A stretch of 64,000 bases of DNA from Candidatus Multiplicimicrobium inquinatum (GTDB lineage: Bacteria; Omnitrophota; Omnitrophia; Omnitrophales; Aquincolibacteriaceae), in the NCBI GenBank assembly GCA_002344825.1, contig DDUN01000003.1, positions 12,878-76,877 on the forward strand, given 5' to 3'. Shown piece by piece: positions 9,417-17,057 of this stretch; the stretch's first letter is position 1, and every line of letters starts with the position of its first letter. The position numbers were made by a program, and so were the translations under genes. The notes beneath the pieces are model-generated. The model did not search any database. It saw nothing but the letters and a program-made list of their open reading frames with translations, and was not told the DNA's origin.

Positions 9417-10598
9417 GTGAAGCATAAAACAACAAGAATGTGTGAATTCCTATGGCCGCTATACTTTATGGGATTTGCTTTGTTGCGTCCAGTAGTTAAA
9501 CATTATGAAGAGCATAGCACCTTGATTTTAGTGGGTTTTGCATCATTAATCTCAGTTATATTTTTCTTTAATTATTTATGGACGCGCCAATTTAAGTGGG
9601 GTAGCGTCATCAATTTTATTTTAATCGTTACAAGTTTATTTTCTGTCGACATGTTGCTTCGCGGTAATTCTTTTTCCAACAGATATTTTTATGAATTTTT
9701 ATATGGCCCCTTAGTTTCTGTTTTTCTTCTATCGCAGGTGCGGGACACAAAGCATTTATTGTTTGTTTACTCTTTTTTTTCGTTGCTGTTATTTGTGCTT
9801 TTTTGTGCGGATCCTTTTCGTGGATATGCTGTTTTTGGAGACTATATGGGGTGGGGGTTTAGTGTTGCCACGCCGGCTTTTATGGGGTTGTATCTTGGAG
9901 CGCGTTTTTTAAAAATGAGATGGATGTTTATTTTTGCGGGGGTATGTTTTTTTGAAACGCTTGTTTATGCAAACCGAGGTGCTTTTTTAAGTATTGTTTT
10001 TTTTCTTCTTCTGATGGAGCTTTTTTTAAATGTTTGGAATTTCAATAAAATGATCAAGTATCTGATTTTTTCGGTTTTTGTATTGTTTTTGGCCGGAAAT
10101 ATAGAGTCGATTTTTTTATCTGGGTACGATTTTGTGAAAAATCTAGGATACAAAAGCTATGCTTTAGAGAAGTTTTTTGATTTTTTGTTTGGGCAGGGCG
10201 ATTCTCGGTTTATGTCCGATCGTGATGTGATATGGAGGGCCGCAATTGAAATGATTGATGAAAAACTTTTCTGGGGGCATGGAATGGGGGCTTTTCAAGA
10301 AAGGTTTGATGCTTACTCCCACAATATTTTTCTTGATTTTGCAATTTTTTATGGGGTTGTAGGAGCTCTGATATTTCTTTTGATTATTTTTTTTGCTTTG
10401 ATTAAAGCGTTGGCTTTTAAAGAAGCTAATAAGCTTCTTGCTTTTTTATTTCTGTGCTTATGGTTTCCCAAACTTTTTTTTAGCCTTGTCTTTGTTGCAG
10501 ACACTGCTTTTTGGTGTTTTCTATCTTTTGGGTTTATGGCCAAAAACTTATTGCTATATAGAAAGAAATTGCCTAGCAACCAGGGAGCTCAAGTGTGA
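9417..10598 (+). CDS. O-antigen ligase/polymerase-like membrane protein (Wzy/WaaL)
   Basis: A 393-residue integral membrane protein with about ten hydrophobic helices and a larger external loop around residues 230 to 305. The loop contains FGQGDSRFMSDRDVIWRAAIEM and LFWGHGMGAFQERFDAYSHNIFLD. The H-N near the end of the loop (SHNIFLDF) is the hallmark of the Wzy_C/O-antigen ligase superfamily. Such proteins polymerise lipid-linked repeat units or ligate them to lipid A. A GTG start is supported by TAAGGAG eight bases upstream. A second protein of similar type lies about 2 kb downstream. Confidence 0.82.
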   Translation: MKHKTTRMCEFLWPLYFMGFALLRPVVKHYEEHSTLILVGFASLISVIFFFNYLWTRQFKWGSVINFILIVTSLFSVDMLLRGNSFSNRYFYEFLYGPLVSVFLLSQVRDTKHLLFVYSFFSLLLFVLFCADPFRGYAVFGDYMGWGFSVATPAFMGLYLGARFLKMRWMFIFAGVCFFETLVYANRGAFLSIVFFLLLMELFLNVWNFNKMIKYLIFSVFVLFLAGNIESIFLSGYDFVKNLGYKSYALEKFFDFLFGQGDSRFMSDRDVIWRAAIEMIDEKLFWGHGMGAFQERFDAYSHNIFLDFAIFYGVVGALIFLLIIFFALIKALAFKEANKLLAFLFLCLWFPKLFFSLVFVADTAFWCFLSFGFMAKNLLLYRKKLPSNQGAQV

Positions 10599-11323
10599 GT
10601 GTTCGGGATATGGCAAGCAAGCTTGATCACTCGCTTTCATACAAAAAGGTAAGTTTCAAAAACGCAGGGCATTTTTGCAGAAAAAAATCAATTTTAAACC
10701 TAATCCATTCATTTAACTTGAACCCAGAGGGCACCTATTTTGATGTGGGTTGTAGCAATGGATATTTGACCCGTCTAATCACGGATGAGATTGGATTTAA
10801 AAAAGTTGTGGGATTGGATCACGCGGAAAGCCATTTAGAGAGGGCTCGGCTAGAAAACCCAGCAATAATTTTTGATTTTATTGATTTAAATTTAGTGCCA
10901 CGGAGTGGGTGCCGTGAGGGTAGTGCTGATTTTGTAACCTGCTTTGAATGTTTGGAGCACGTGGGGAGTGTTAATAATGCAATTAAAAATATAGTTTCAC
11001 TTTCAAAAGAGAAATCAGTAATTTTCGTTTCGGTTCCCATAGAGATTGGTTTTTGGGGAGTAATTAAGTTTCTTTGTAAGACAATTATTTTTCAGTATCG
11101 GTTGGATGAGTTGGCAGGTAAGCCCAGATGGAGTGAATATTTTTTTGATTTGATTAAGGGTGCCCGAATTTCAAAATATCGCGAGCTGCGTCAAGGGTGG
11201 AGTACGCATTTTGGGTTTGACTATCGCGAGGTAGATGAAGAGTTTTTAAAATTGGGACTCAAATTTAAAGCGTTTAACTCATTTACGACACGATTTTATG
11301 TGATTAAGAGGGGGCAGGGTTGA
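10595..11323 (+). CDS. Class I SAM-dependent methyltransferase
   Basis: A 242-residue protein with motif I TYFDVGCSNGYLTRLI near residue 47, acidic VVGLDHAESHLERAR after it, and motif IV-like DFVTCFECLEHVGSV. This is the Methyltransf_11 pattern that binds S-adenosylmethionine. The C-terminal third probably recognises the acceptor. The GTG start overlaps the preceding stop by four bases (GTGA), so translation is likely coupled to the polymerase-like gene. A sugar O-methyltransferase role is inferred from context only. Confidence 0.82.
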   Translation: MSVRDMASKLDHSLSYKKVSFKNAGHFCRKKSILNLIHSFNLNPEGTYFDVGCSNGYLTRLITDEIGFKKVVGLDHAESHLERARLENPAIIFDFIDLNLVPRSGCREGSADFVTCFECLEHVGSVNNAIKNIVSLSKEKSVIFVSVPIEIGFWGVIKFLCKTIIFQYRLDELAGKPRWSEYFFDLIKGARISKYRELRQGWSTHFGFDYREVDEEFLKLGLKFKAFNSFTTRFYVIKRGQG

Positions 11324-12354
11324 AGGTTTCCATTATTATTCCGACTTATCAAGAGATGAAGTGGATTGAAAAATGCCTGTTGAGTCTTTTGAAAAATAAC
11401 TTGAATGTGGGTGAAGCAGAAATTCTTATTGTTGATGGCATAAGTACGGATGGAACCCGAAATATTGTAAGTCAATATATTGCTAAGTACCCCGGCCTTA
11501 TCCGTATGATTGACAACTCTCGGTCATTTCAAGTCTTTGGGCTCAATGAGGCTATAAGAGAAGCAAAAGGGGAAATTATTATTCGGTGTGATGCCCACAG
11601 TCAGTATCCCGATGGCTACGTCGAAACTCTTTTTGGGTGGCATGAAAAAAATGTTGCGGATAATATCGGAGGGTGCTGGGATACTCTTCCAGGGGCGGGC
11701 ACAGCCAAAGCAAAAGGGATTGCTATTGCGATGACATCTCCGGCGGGTGTGGGTTTTTCGTATCGAACAGCGCATGGCACTAATCCGCGCTATGTAGATA
11801 CTGTGCCGTTTGGTAGCTGGAAAAGAAGCTTGTTTGATGAAGTGGGTTTTTTTGATGAGCGGTTTATTCGGGCTCAAGATTTAGAGCATAATGTTCGCAT
11901 GAAAAAAATGGGCAAGAAGATAATGCTTTTGCCCTGGTTAAAAATTAAATACCACGCACGTGATAGTTGGCGAAAAATTTTTGAAATGTTTTTTCAGTAT
12001 GGGTATTGGAAGAATAAAATTAACAAAAAGCATAAAATTCTTACAACATGGCGACAAATTGTCCCCCCGCTTTTTCTTTTAGGGGCGATATTTTTACTTT
12101 TGGGAAGTATTTCATTTTTATATCTTCGTGAATTGGCGGTGATTTGTTTTTTAAGCTACTTCTTAATCTTGTTCGCGGTATCTGTTAGCTTGGTTCGTAA
12201 GCAAGCCCAGCCAGCTGAGCTGTCCTTTTATGTTGCGACTTCTTTTGTGGTGATTCATCTTGCTTATGCGCTAGGGTACTGCAAAGGTCTTTGGGATTAT
12301 TTTATTTTAAATCGAGACGATGAGCCAAATCATGTTAAAAACTTAACCAGGTGA
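11320..12354 (+). CDS. Glycosyltransferase family 2, succinoglycan ExoA-like
   Basis: A 344-residue transferase with GT2 motifs VSIIIPTYQEMKWIEKCLLS, ILIVDGISTDGTRNIV and a DAHSQYP acidic site near residue 93 (IIRCDAHSQYP). PFGSWKRSLFDEVGFFDE, AQDLEHNVRMKKMG and a C-terminal pair or trio of membrane helices (about 245 to 330) match the ExoA subfamily, which extends lipid-linked exopolysaccharide intermediates. It begins with TTG overlapping the previous stop (TTGA), with a purine-rich GGGGGCAGGG before it. The terminal helices anchor it at the cytoplasmic face of the inner membrane. Confidence 0.83.
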   Translation: MKVSIIIPTYQEMKWIEKCLLSLLKNNLNVGEAEILIVDGISTDGTRNIVSQYIAKYPGLIRMIDNSRSFQVFGLNEAIREAKGEIIIRCDAHSQYPDGYVETLFGWHEKNVADNIGGCWDTLPGAGTAKAKGIAIAMTSPAGVGFSYRTAHGTNPRYVDTVPFGSWKRSLFDEVGFFDERFIRAQDLEHNVRMKKMGKKIMLLPWLKIKYHARDSWRKIFEMFFQYGYWKNKINKKHKILTTWRQIVPPLFLLGAIFLLLGSISFLYLRELAVICFLSYFLILFAVSVSLVRKQAQPAELSFYVATSFVVIHLAYALGYCKGLWDYFILNRDDEPNHVKNLTR

Positions 12355-12370
12355 GGTTGATGTTTTAACG

Positions 12371-12650
12371 ATGGTTGCGGATACTCCTCTGATTCAATAA
12401 TGGATGCCATGACTCGATCTGGAGCAATGCCATTTGTGATTATTGGACATTGAGATAGGAAACAGTATGCACGTGATCTTAAAAAGCAATTTTTGATCAG
12501 TTTCGCTCCAATTGTGCCGTATATATTCATGGTCACAGCGCGGGCGGTACGAGTTCCGTTTTGATAGAGGAGATTGCATTTGAAAGAAGAATTTTTGCAT
12601 ATGCCGTTGCTTATAACCAAATTACTACCGAATATCGCGTAGCAGCTTGA
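12371..12650 (+). pseudogene. Glycosyltransferase 4 remnant (RgpA/WchF-like, DUF1972-associated), broken by stops and frameshifts
   Basis: No intact gene lies between the ExoA-like transferase and the next membrane protein, but translated pieces are clearly glycosyltransferase. From 12397 the frame reads IMDAMTRSGAMPFVIIGH and then hits TGA, with further coding-like residues (DRKQYARDLKKQF) beyond it. From 12486 the frame reads FDQFRSNCAVYIHGHSAGGT and continues through SSVLIEEIAF and IFAYAVAYNQITTEY to a TGA at 12648. YIHGHSAGGTNPSLVEAM followed by FDVxYNRxTTE is, from memory of the family, the signature of rhamnosyltransferase-like GT4 proteins. Only the C-terminal half survives, so it should be non-functional. 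Confidence 0.72.
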
Positions 12651-12680
12651 AACTAAATTATGGCAAAAAGTATTTTTGGA

Positions 12681-12713
12681 ATGATATCGACCGTAGTTTC
12701 TTTTTTAATATAA
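12681..12713 (+). pseudogene. Fragment of a GT2 gene start, near-copy of the 15658 gene start
   Basis: This stretch begins ATGATATCGACCGTAGTTTC and can be aligned to the first 34 bases of the GT2 gene at 15658 with two substitutions and a one-base deletion in the T run. It would encode MISTVVSFLI before the deletion brings a stop. In GT2 proteins this is the first beta strand (MISIVVPFFN). It looks like debris of a lost or recombined glycosyltransferase gene just after the GT4 remnant. Confidence 0.5.
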
Positions 12714-12751
12714 GCTCTCGGTTTTAATGGCCAGAAGGATGGGTTGGGTAA

Positions 12752-14023
12752 ATGAAATTGACAACTTCTTTTCTCTTATTGTCAGTTTGGATGATGTATG
12801 TGGGGGCCGCTCGAAAATGGTTTTTGCCGAATTTTCCTGATCAGTTGTTTGTTTCCCTTATTTTTTTTGCTGTCTTGTTGTATGTCTCAATTGGGTTTAA
12901 AATTTTTTTAAAATCTCCTTGTCCGCGTTGGTTCTACTTCTATTTTTTGGCTATCTTTTTCTGGGGAGTTATAGGAACTATTTATTCCAAGGTATCCAAC
13001 CCTATGGTTTTACTTTGCGGGCTCAGCAACTACTTTTCGTTTTTTCCGCTTTGTCTTGCTGCTGCCTTCGTATTCCGCGATAATGATCAGCTCATAGAGT
13101 TTTTTAAAAAGATGGCTTATTTTACCGTGCCTGTTTTGATTTTGGGTTTTTTGCAGTACAGTAGTCCGGCAGATAGTTTGATTAATAAATATGTTGATAG
13201 TGAAAAGTTTGTTGCCACGATGGGTGGGCAATATGCCAGGGTAACAGGCACTTTCTCGTATATTGCGGGCTATTCAATTTTTTTAACGTTTGCTTTTACG
13301 ATAACTCTCGGTGCTGTCGTAATGAGAGCTAATTTGAAGGAGGTTGTTTTATTGGGCGGCTTTTTAGTAGGAGTTTTTTTGAACGCGCTTATGACTGGGT
13401 CTAGAACGGCAGTCTGGTGGTGTATTATTAATTTGTCTTTATTTTTAGGGGTCTATTGTTTTTTGAAACTAAAATCTCTTATACCAACCTTGTTTAAGCT
13501 TAGTCTGGTGTTTGCGCTTGGATTTTATTTGCTCTCTCAAAATCCTCAAGTGAATCAAATTTATAGCGCATTTTCAAGCCGAGCGCACGCATTCAGTGAA
13601 GAAATAACAAACAGACTTGACGACAACTTTACGCCGTTTAAATTCTTAAACCAAGCGGGTCTTATTGGCTATGGAATGGGGACGACTTATCCGCCATCTT
13701 ATAGATATATTAAGAATTGGCATGACATGACTCAAGATTTTGAAGAAGAGCCTGAGAGGGTTCTGTTGGAGCTCGGGCTCGTTGGTTATCTGCTCGTGTA
13801 TTCGTGGCGATTTCTGATTTTTATTTACTGCTTGTCCATTTGTTTTAAGTTAAGGAGATTTCGGGAGTTTGGGTTGGTATTAAGTCTTACTATTTATCAG
13901 GTCTCTTTTTTGCAGATGAATCATTTGCTTTTTAATGCTACTTCTTCTTTTTTATACTGGTTTGCGATAGGGTGTGTTGTGTTGATTCGTCATAACCGTT
14001 TGAAAGCAGAATTTAATAAATGA
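12752..14023 (+). CDS. O-antigen polymerase/ligase-like membrane protein (second copy type)
   Basis: A 423-residue protein with ten or more hydrophobic helices spread over the full length. An external loop near residues 270 to 345 contains FSSRAHAFSEEITNRLDD, IGYGMGTTYP and DFEEEPERVLLELGLVGYLL. The E-x-x-x-x-x-L-x-E-x-G-L-V-G-Y pattern is typical of Wzy/O-antigen ligase superfamily proteins. It differs clearly in sequence from the protein starting at 9417. The locus may therefore encode both a polymerase and a ligase, or the relic of two merged loci. It starts after the gene-debris region, so it may have its own promoter, although none is obvious. Confidence 0.75.
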   Translation: MKLTTSFLLLSVWMMYVGAARKWFLPNFPDQLFVSLIFFAVLLYVSIGFKIFLKSPCPRWFYFYFLAIFFWGVIGTIYSKVSNPMVLLCGLSNYFSFFPLCLAAAFVFRDNDQLIEFFKKMAYFTVPVLILGFLQYSSPADSLINKYVDSEKFVATMGGQYARVTGTFSYIAGYSIFLTFAFTITLGAVVMRANLKEVVLLGGFLVGVFLNALMTGSRTAVWWCIINLSLFLGVYCFLKLKSLIPTLFKLSLVFALGFYLLSQNPQVNQIYSAFSSRAHAFSEEITNRLDDNFTPFKFLNQAGLIGYGMGTTYPPSYRYIKNWHDMTQDFEEEPERVLLELGLVGYLLVYSWRFLIFIYCLSICFKLRRFREFGLVLSLTIYQVSFLQMNHLLFNATSSFLYWFAIGCVVLIRHNRLKAEFNK

Positions 14024-15261
14024 AAAAAAATCTAAGAGTAGCTGTTTGCCACCCTTTAAAGCAGCATTCGCATCAGTTGGCATTTGGGCTGGCAAAAAGC
14101 GGCATTTTGAGTGTCTATATTTCGGGTTCACCCGTTTTAAAAAAGCATCAACAGTGGGTGTCATTTTTTTTGGGTGGAAAATCTCTTCGCACCATTAATG
14201 GTTTTCCCGAAGAACATGTTTGGTGGGTTCCTGCCGGGGTTATTTTTTATTTTCTTGCCGGTAAAATCAGTAACAAAACAATCAAATCATTTTTTACTTT
14301 TGCAGGCAATTGGTTTTCAGACTTTATTTATTCCCTCGTTATTCCATGGAATGAAATTGATATGGTTGTCGGCTATGAGGAAGCGTGTAGGAGTGTTTTT
14401 TTGCGGGCAAAAAAAATGGGAAAAATTACTGTGTTAGATGCTGCAAGTTTGCACTACCAAGCGCAGGATAAATATTTTACAGGCTATGCGGAGCCTGATT
14501 TTTTACATACGATTAAGAATAAAATAAAAAAGATGGAGCTAAGCTTAACCGATCACGTTATTACTCTAACGACGCTTGCTCAAGAAGGCTATGTTGAATC
14601 GGGCGTGCCATTTGAAAAAACATCAGTATTGCATCTTGGTGTTGATATTGAAATATTCAAACCTAAAATGCATGCTGCTAATTTTTGGTCTGAAAAAAAG
14701 ACATTTGATTTTGTTTTTTGCGGCAATTTTTTTGTGAGAAAAGGTTTGGATATTCTTATTGAAAGCTTTCGAATCGTTTCCGAAGAACATCCCGAGGCGT
14801 ATTTATCGGTTATTGGTGATTGCGGGGAGCTGTCAGAAGCTCTTGCTAATGGAAAGAATATCAAAATTTTAGGGAAAAAAAGCCAAAAAGAAATAGCGGC
14901 AATTTATCAAGATACGGATTGTTTTGTGCTTCCATCGCGGCATGACTCCTGTTCAATGGCAGTTTTGGAAGCTATGGCTTGTGGATTGCCTGTGATTCTT
15001 TCAGATCAGAATGGGGCAAAGGATTTTGTTGTGGATTCAAAAAATGGCTGGGTTGTTAAAGTAGCCGATGTAGATGAACTTGCGAATAGAATGCTTTGCT
15101 GTATAAAAGACAAAGGCAAGCTGCATGAAATGAGACCGCTTTGCAGGGAGACAGCAGAGAGCCACACATGGGAAAGATATTATGCGGACGCTACTAATTT
15201 GATTTGTAGAGTTTCAAGCTTATTAGAGGTGAGAGAAAATGATAATAAAAAAAGTGCGTGA
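14020..15261 (+). CDS. Glycosyltransferase family 4
   Basis: A 413-residue GT-B transferase. The N-terminal domain begins LRVAVCHPLKQHSHQLAFGLA. The C-terminal domain starts near residue 228 with FVFCGNFFVRKGLDILIESF and contains IKILGKKSQKEIAAIY, DCFVLPSRHDSCSMAVLEAM and ACGLPVILSDQNGAKDFV. The usual GT4 E-x7-E motif is altered: its first Glu is replaced within RHDSCSMAVLEA, leaving D and E. The ATG overlaps the upstream stop (ATGA), implying coupling. The 3' end overlaps the acyl carrier protein gene by 23 bases. Confidence 0.85.
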   Translation: MKKNLRVAVCHPLKQHSHQLAFGLAKSGILSVYISGSPVLKKHQQWVSFFLGGKSLRTINGFPEEHVWWVPAGVIFYFLAGKISNKTIKSFFTFAGNWFSDFIYSLVIPWNEIDMVVGYEEACRSVFLRAKKMGKITVLDAASLHYQAQDKYFTGYAEPDFLHTIKNKIKKMELSLTDHVITLTTLAQEGYVESGVPFEKTSVLHLGVDIEIFKPKMHAANFWSEKKTFDFVFCGNFFVRKGLDILIESFRIVSEEHPEAYLSVIGDCGELSEALANGKNIKILGKKSQKEIAAIYQDTDCFVLPSRHDSCSMAVLEAMACGLPVILSDQNGAKDFVVDSKNGWVVKVADVDELANRMLCCIKDKGKLHEMRPLCRETAESHTWERYYADATNLICRVSSLLEVRENDNKKSA

Positions 15262-15487
15262 GTTTATTTTAAAAAAAGTGGAAGCGCAAGGCGTTCAAGA
15301 TATACCAGATGACGCCAAGTTGATTGAGTTGGGAATATTGGATTCATTTCTAGTTGTTGAGTTGATGACTTACATCGAAGAACAGTTTCGCATCAAGATT
15401 GATGTTTCAGATTTGACAGAAGAAAATGTTGCTACTTTGAGACACATAGAAAAATTTGTTTTGGAAAAAATCAAGAGCGTGGAATAG
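15239..15487 (+). CDS. Acyl/peptidyl carrier protein
   Basis: An 82-residue, acidic, four-helix carrier protein. LIELGILDSFLVVELMTYIEE carries the D-S-F version of the DSL/DSF motif, with Ser36 as the expected 4'-phosphopantetheine site, and helix 2 follows directly. It starts inside the previous glycosyltransferase gene after AGAGGTGAGAGAA, a good ribosome site. It is too far from any fatty-acid synthesis genes to be the housekeeping ACP. Its likely partner is the adenylation enzyme at 17058, so I infer it carries an activated acid used for polysaccharide modification. Confidence 0.9.
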   Translation: MIIKKVREFILKKVEAQGVQDIPDDAKLIELGILDSFLVVELMTYIEEQFRIKIDVSDLTEENVATLRHIEKFVLEKIKSVE

Positions 15488-15488
15488 G

Positions 15489-15656
15489 GTGATTGATTTG
15501 AGGGGGCACCGGGGCATTGGGCTAGGTTGTCTTCGGCAGAGTTTCAAAGCTAGAAATCAGAACAATGACAGATCTTTTCTGGTCGATCTGCACCAAAAGA
15601 TGGTTTTTTCTGTTGGCGTCCTTAAAGGGCAAAAGAATATATCGAGGGCATTTTGA
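15489..15656 (+). pseudogene. Possible remnant of a short-chain dehydrogenase/reductase
   Basis: The 170-base gap after the carrier protein has an open frame VIDLRGHRGIGLGCLRQSFK. SDR proteins typically start IDLxGKxALVTGGTRGIGLxxAR. Here IDLRG and RGIGLGCLRQSF are present with the intervening strand missing, and the rest of an SDR (the YxxxK active site) is absent. It could also be chance resemblance. If real, the ancestral cassette had a reductase next to its carrier protein. Confidence 0.3.
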
Positions 15657-15657
15657 G

Positions 15658-16740
15658 ATGATATCGATCGTAGTTCCTTTTTTTAATATAAACGAACGAT
15701 TTGAATTATTAGAAGGCTGCATAGAATCTATTTTGCTTCAAACTTCTAAAGACTATGAAATTGTTCTCATTGATGATGGAAGCACTGACGGTACAAGTCA
15801 AAGAGTTAGGGGTGGGCTCTGCATTGATTTAAAAAAAAAACAAGTGCCTTTTATCTATAAAAGAATTGAGTGTAATCATGGAGTTTGTACGGCCAGAAAC
15901 GCAGGTGTTGAGTTCGCGCGCGGCGAGATAGTCGCATTTTTAGATTACGATGATCTTTTGTTAAGTGAGTATGTTAAAAATATTACGGAATATTTCAAGA
16001 GGCCCAATAGTAAAGTATGGGCGGTTTGTTCCGCTTTTTACTATTCTAATTTTTATGGGTATGAAAAATTGAGTGGAGCGGTTTGTGAAGTTAATTTGGA
16101 TGACTTCACGGAGACGCAGTTAATAAGTTTTTTGATCGTAAACAATTTCCCATTCCCAATGGGAAGCGGAATAGCAATCAGAAGGCAGTATATGTTGGAA
16201 AACAAGGTGTTTTTTTCTGAAAAATTGAATCGAGAAACTGCAGAAGATGTCGAGTTTGGCTTCCGCTTATTGAGTAGGAATGAAATGCCGCATTTTTTTT
16301 ACAAAGAATTGATTGTTTGCCGATCTTATTATTCCTTCTTATCAAGACGTCGTGGGGATCTGATAAGGACAGATCAAATGGAGCTATGTAAATATATGTA
16401 TAAGCAGTCAGTAAGGAAGTTGGCTAAGCGAGCAGAGGCTAAGATGTCTCTTGAAGAACGGGTTCTCTTCCGAAGAAAGAGATGGGAGGCCATGAAGTAC
16501 TTTCGCGTGCAGAGCTTGATTTTGAGAAGAAAATATAGTCAATGGTTTAAAATATCGCCTAATTTAAGAGTAGTAAAATTAGTGTTACGCATGTTTTTTA
16601 TTTTTTTAGCGAAACATAGTTTTCTGGATGTGTTGGCGATGTGGAGTTTTTTGAAAACTAAAAACGATGACTCTGCATTGTCGCGTGTAAAAGAGCAGCT
16701 CCCAGGGATCGTTTTACGGTACAGAAAAGCTCTGCATTAA
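15658..16740 (+). CDS. Glycosyltransferase family 2
   Basis: I start this at ATG 15658 because the protein then begins MISIVVPFFNINERFELLEG, the normal GT2 first strand; an upstream frame extension reaches into the gap but adds no recognisable domain. Other motifs are YEIVLIDDGSTDGTSQRV, HGVCTARNAGVEFARGEIVAFLDYDDLLL (with the DYDD acidic site near residue 101) and NRETAEDVEFGFRL as the acceptor loop. About 360 residues, with a basic C-terminal extension (RRKRWEAMKYF) and a hydrophobic stretch near residues 307 to 325. Donor and acceptor are unknown. Confidence 0.87.
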   Translation: MISIVVPFFNINERFELLEGCIESILLQTSKDYEIVLIDDGSTDGTSQRVRGGLCIDLKKKQVPFIYKRIECNHGVCTARNAGVEFARGEIVAFLDYDDLLLSEYVKNITEYFKRPNSKVWAVCSAFYYSNFYGYEKLSGAVCEVNLDDFTETQLISFLIVNNFPFPMGSGIAIRRQYMLENKVFFSEKLNRETAEDVEFGFRLLSRNEMPHFFYKELIVCRSYYSFLSRRRGDLIRTDQMELCKYMYKQSVRKLAKRAEAKMSLEERVLFRRKRWEAMKYFRVQSLILRRKYSQWFKISPNLRVVKLVLRMFFIFLAKHSFLDVLAMWSFLKTKNDDSALSRVKEQLPGIVLRYRKALH

Positions 16741-16767
16741 AAACACAGTCTCAAAGGGGTGTGTTTT
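16740..16767 (+). terminator. Weak hairpin after the GT2 gene
   Basis: AAAACACA and TGTGTTTT form an 8-base-pair stem with a 12-base loop that begins at the stop codon of the transferase. The right arm itself ends in T residues but no longer T tract follows. It may be a weak terminator or an mRNA 3'-end structure. Confidence 0.3.
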
Positions 16768-17057
16768 ACTCCGCATCTTTTTTAATTTAAATGGGAGGTG
16801 CTATATATAGAATTTTTTTTGATTGTGCGCATGATTTAGTTTGCGTCAGCATTACTTTTGGATTATTCCAAAGGCAGAGATTTCTTTGATGCCGAAAGTA
16901 GAGCAACACGATCCGTTCACACAGATCATGGAATGATTTGATGCCTAAAATGTTTCTGAATTAGTACGAAAAGCTCAAAAAAACCGAAACTCTCTATTTG
17001 TCAGCATCTTGATTTAGGGTGTGAGGTTAAGGAAGTCTAGATAAACAATACAATGGT
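16768..17057. other. Gene-free stretch before the adenylation gene
   Basis: No intact gene was seen in this AT-rich gap. One forward frame reads EISLMPKVEQHDPFTQIME, a stop, FDA, a stop, then NVSELVRKAQKNRNSLFVSI. That is peptide-like and may be eroded coding sequence, but I recognise no family. No convincing promoter was found directly before the ATG at 17058. Confidence 0.3.

Noticed and set aside
12330..12620. 96-codon reverse-strand open frame in the gap after the ExoA-like gene
   Set aside because: The plus strand of the same region encodes recognisable GT4 remnants, which explains the sequence better.
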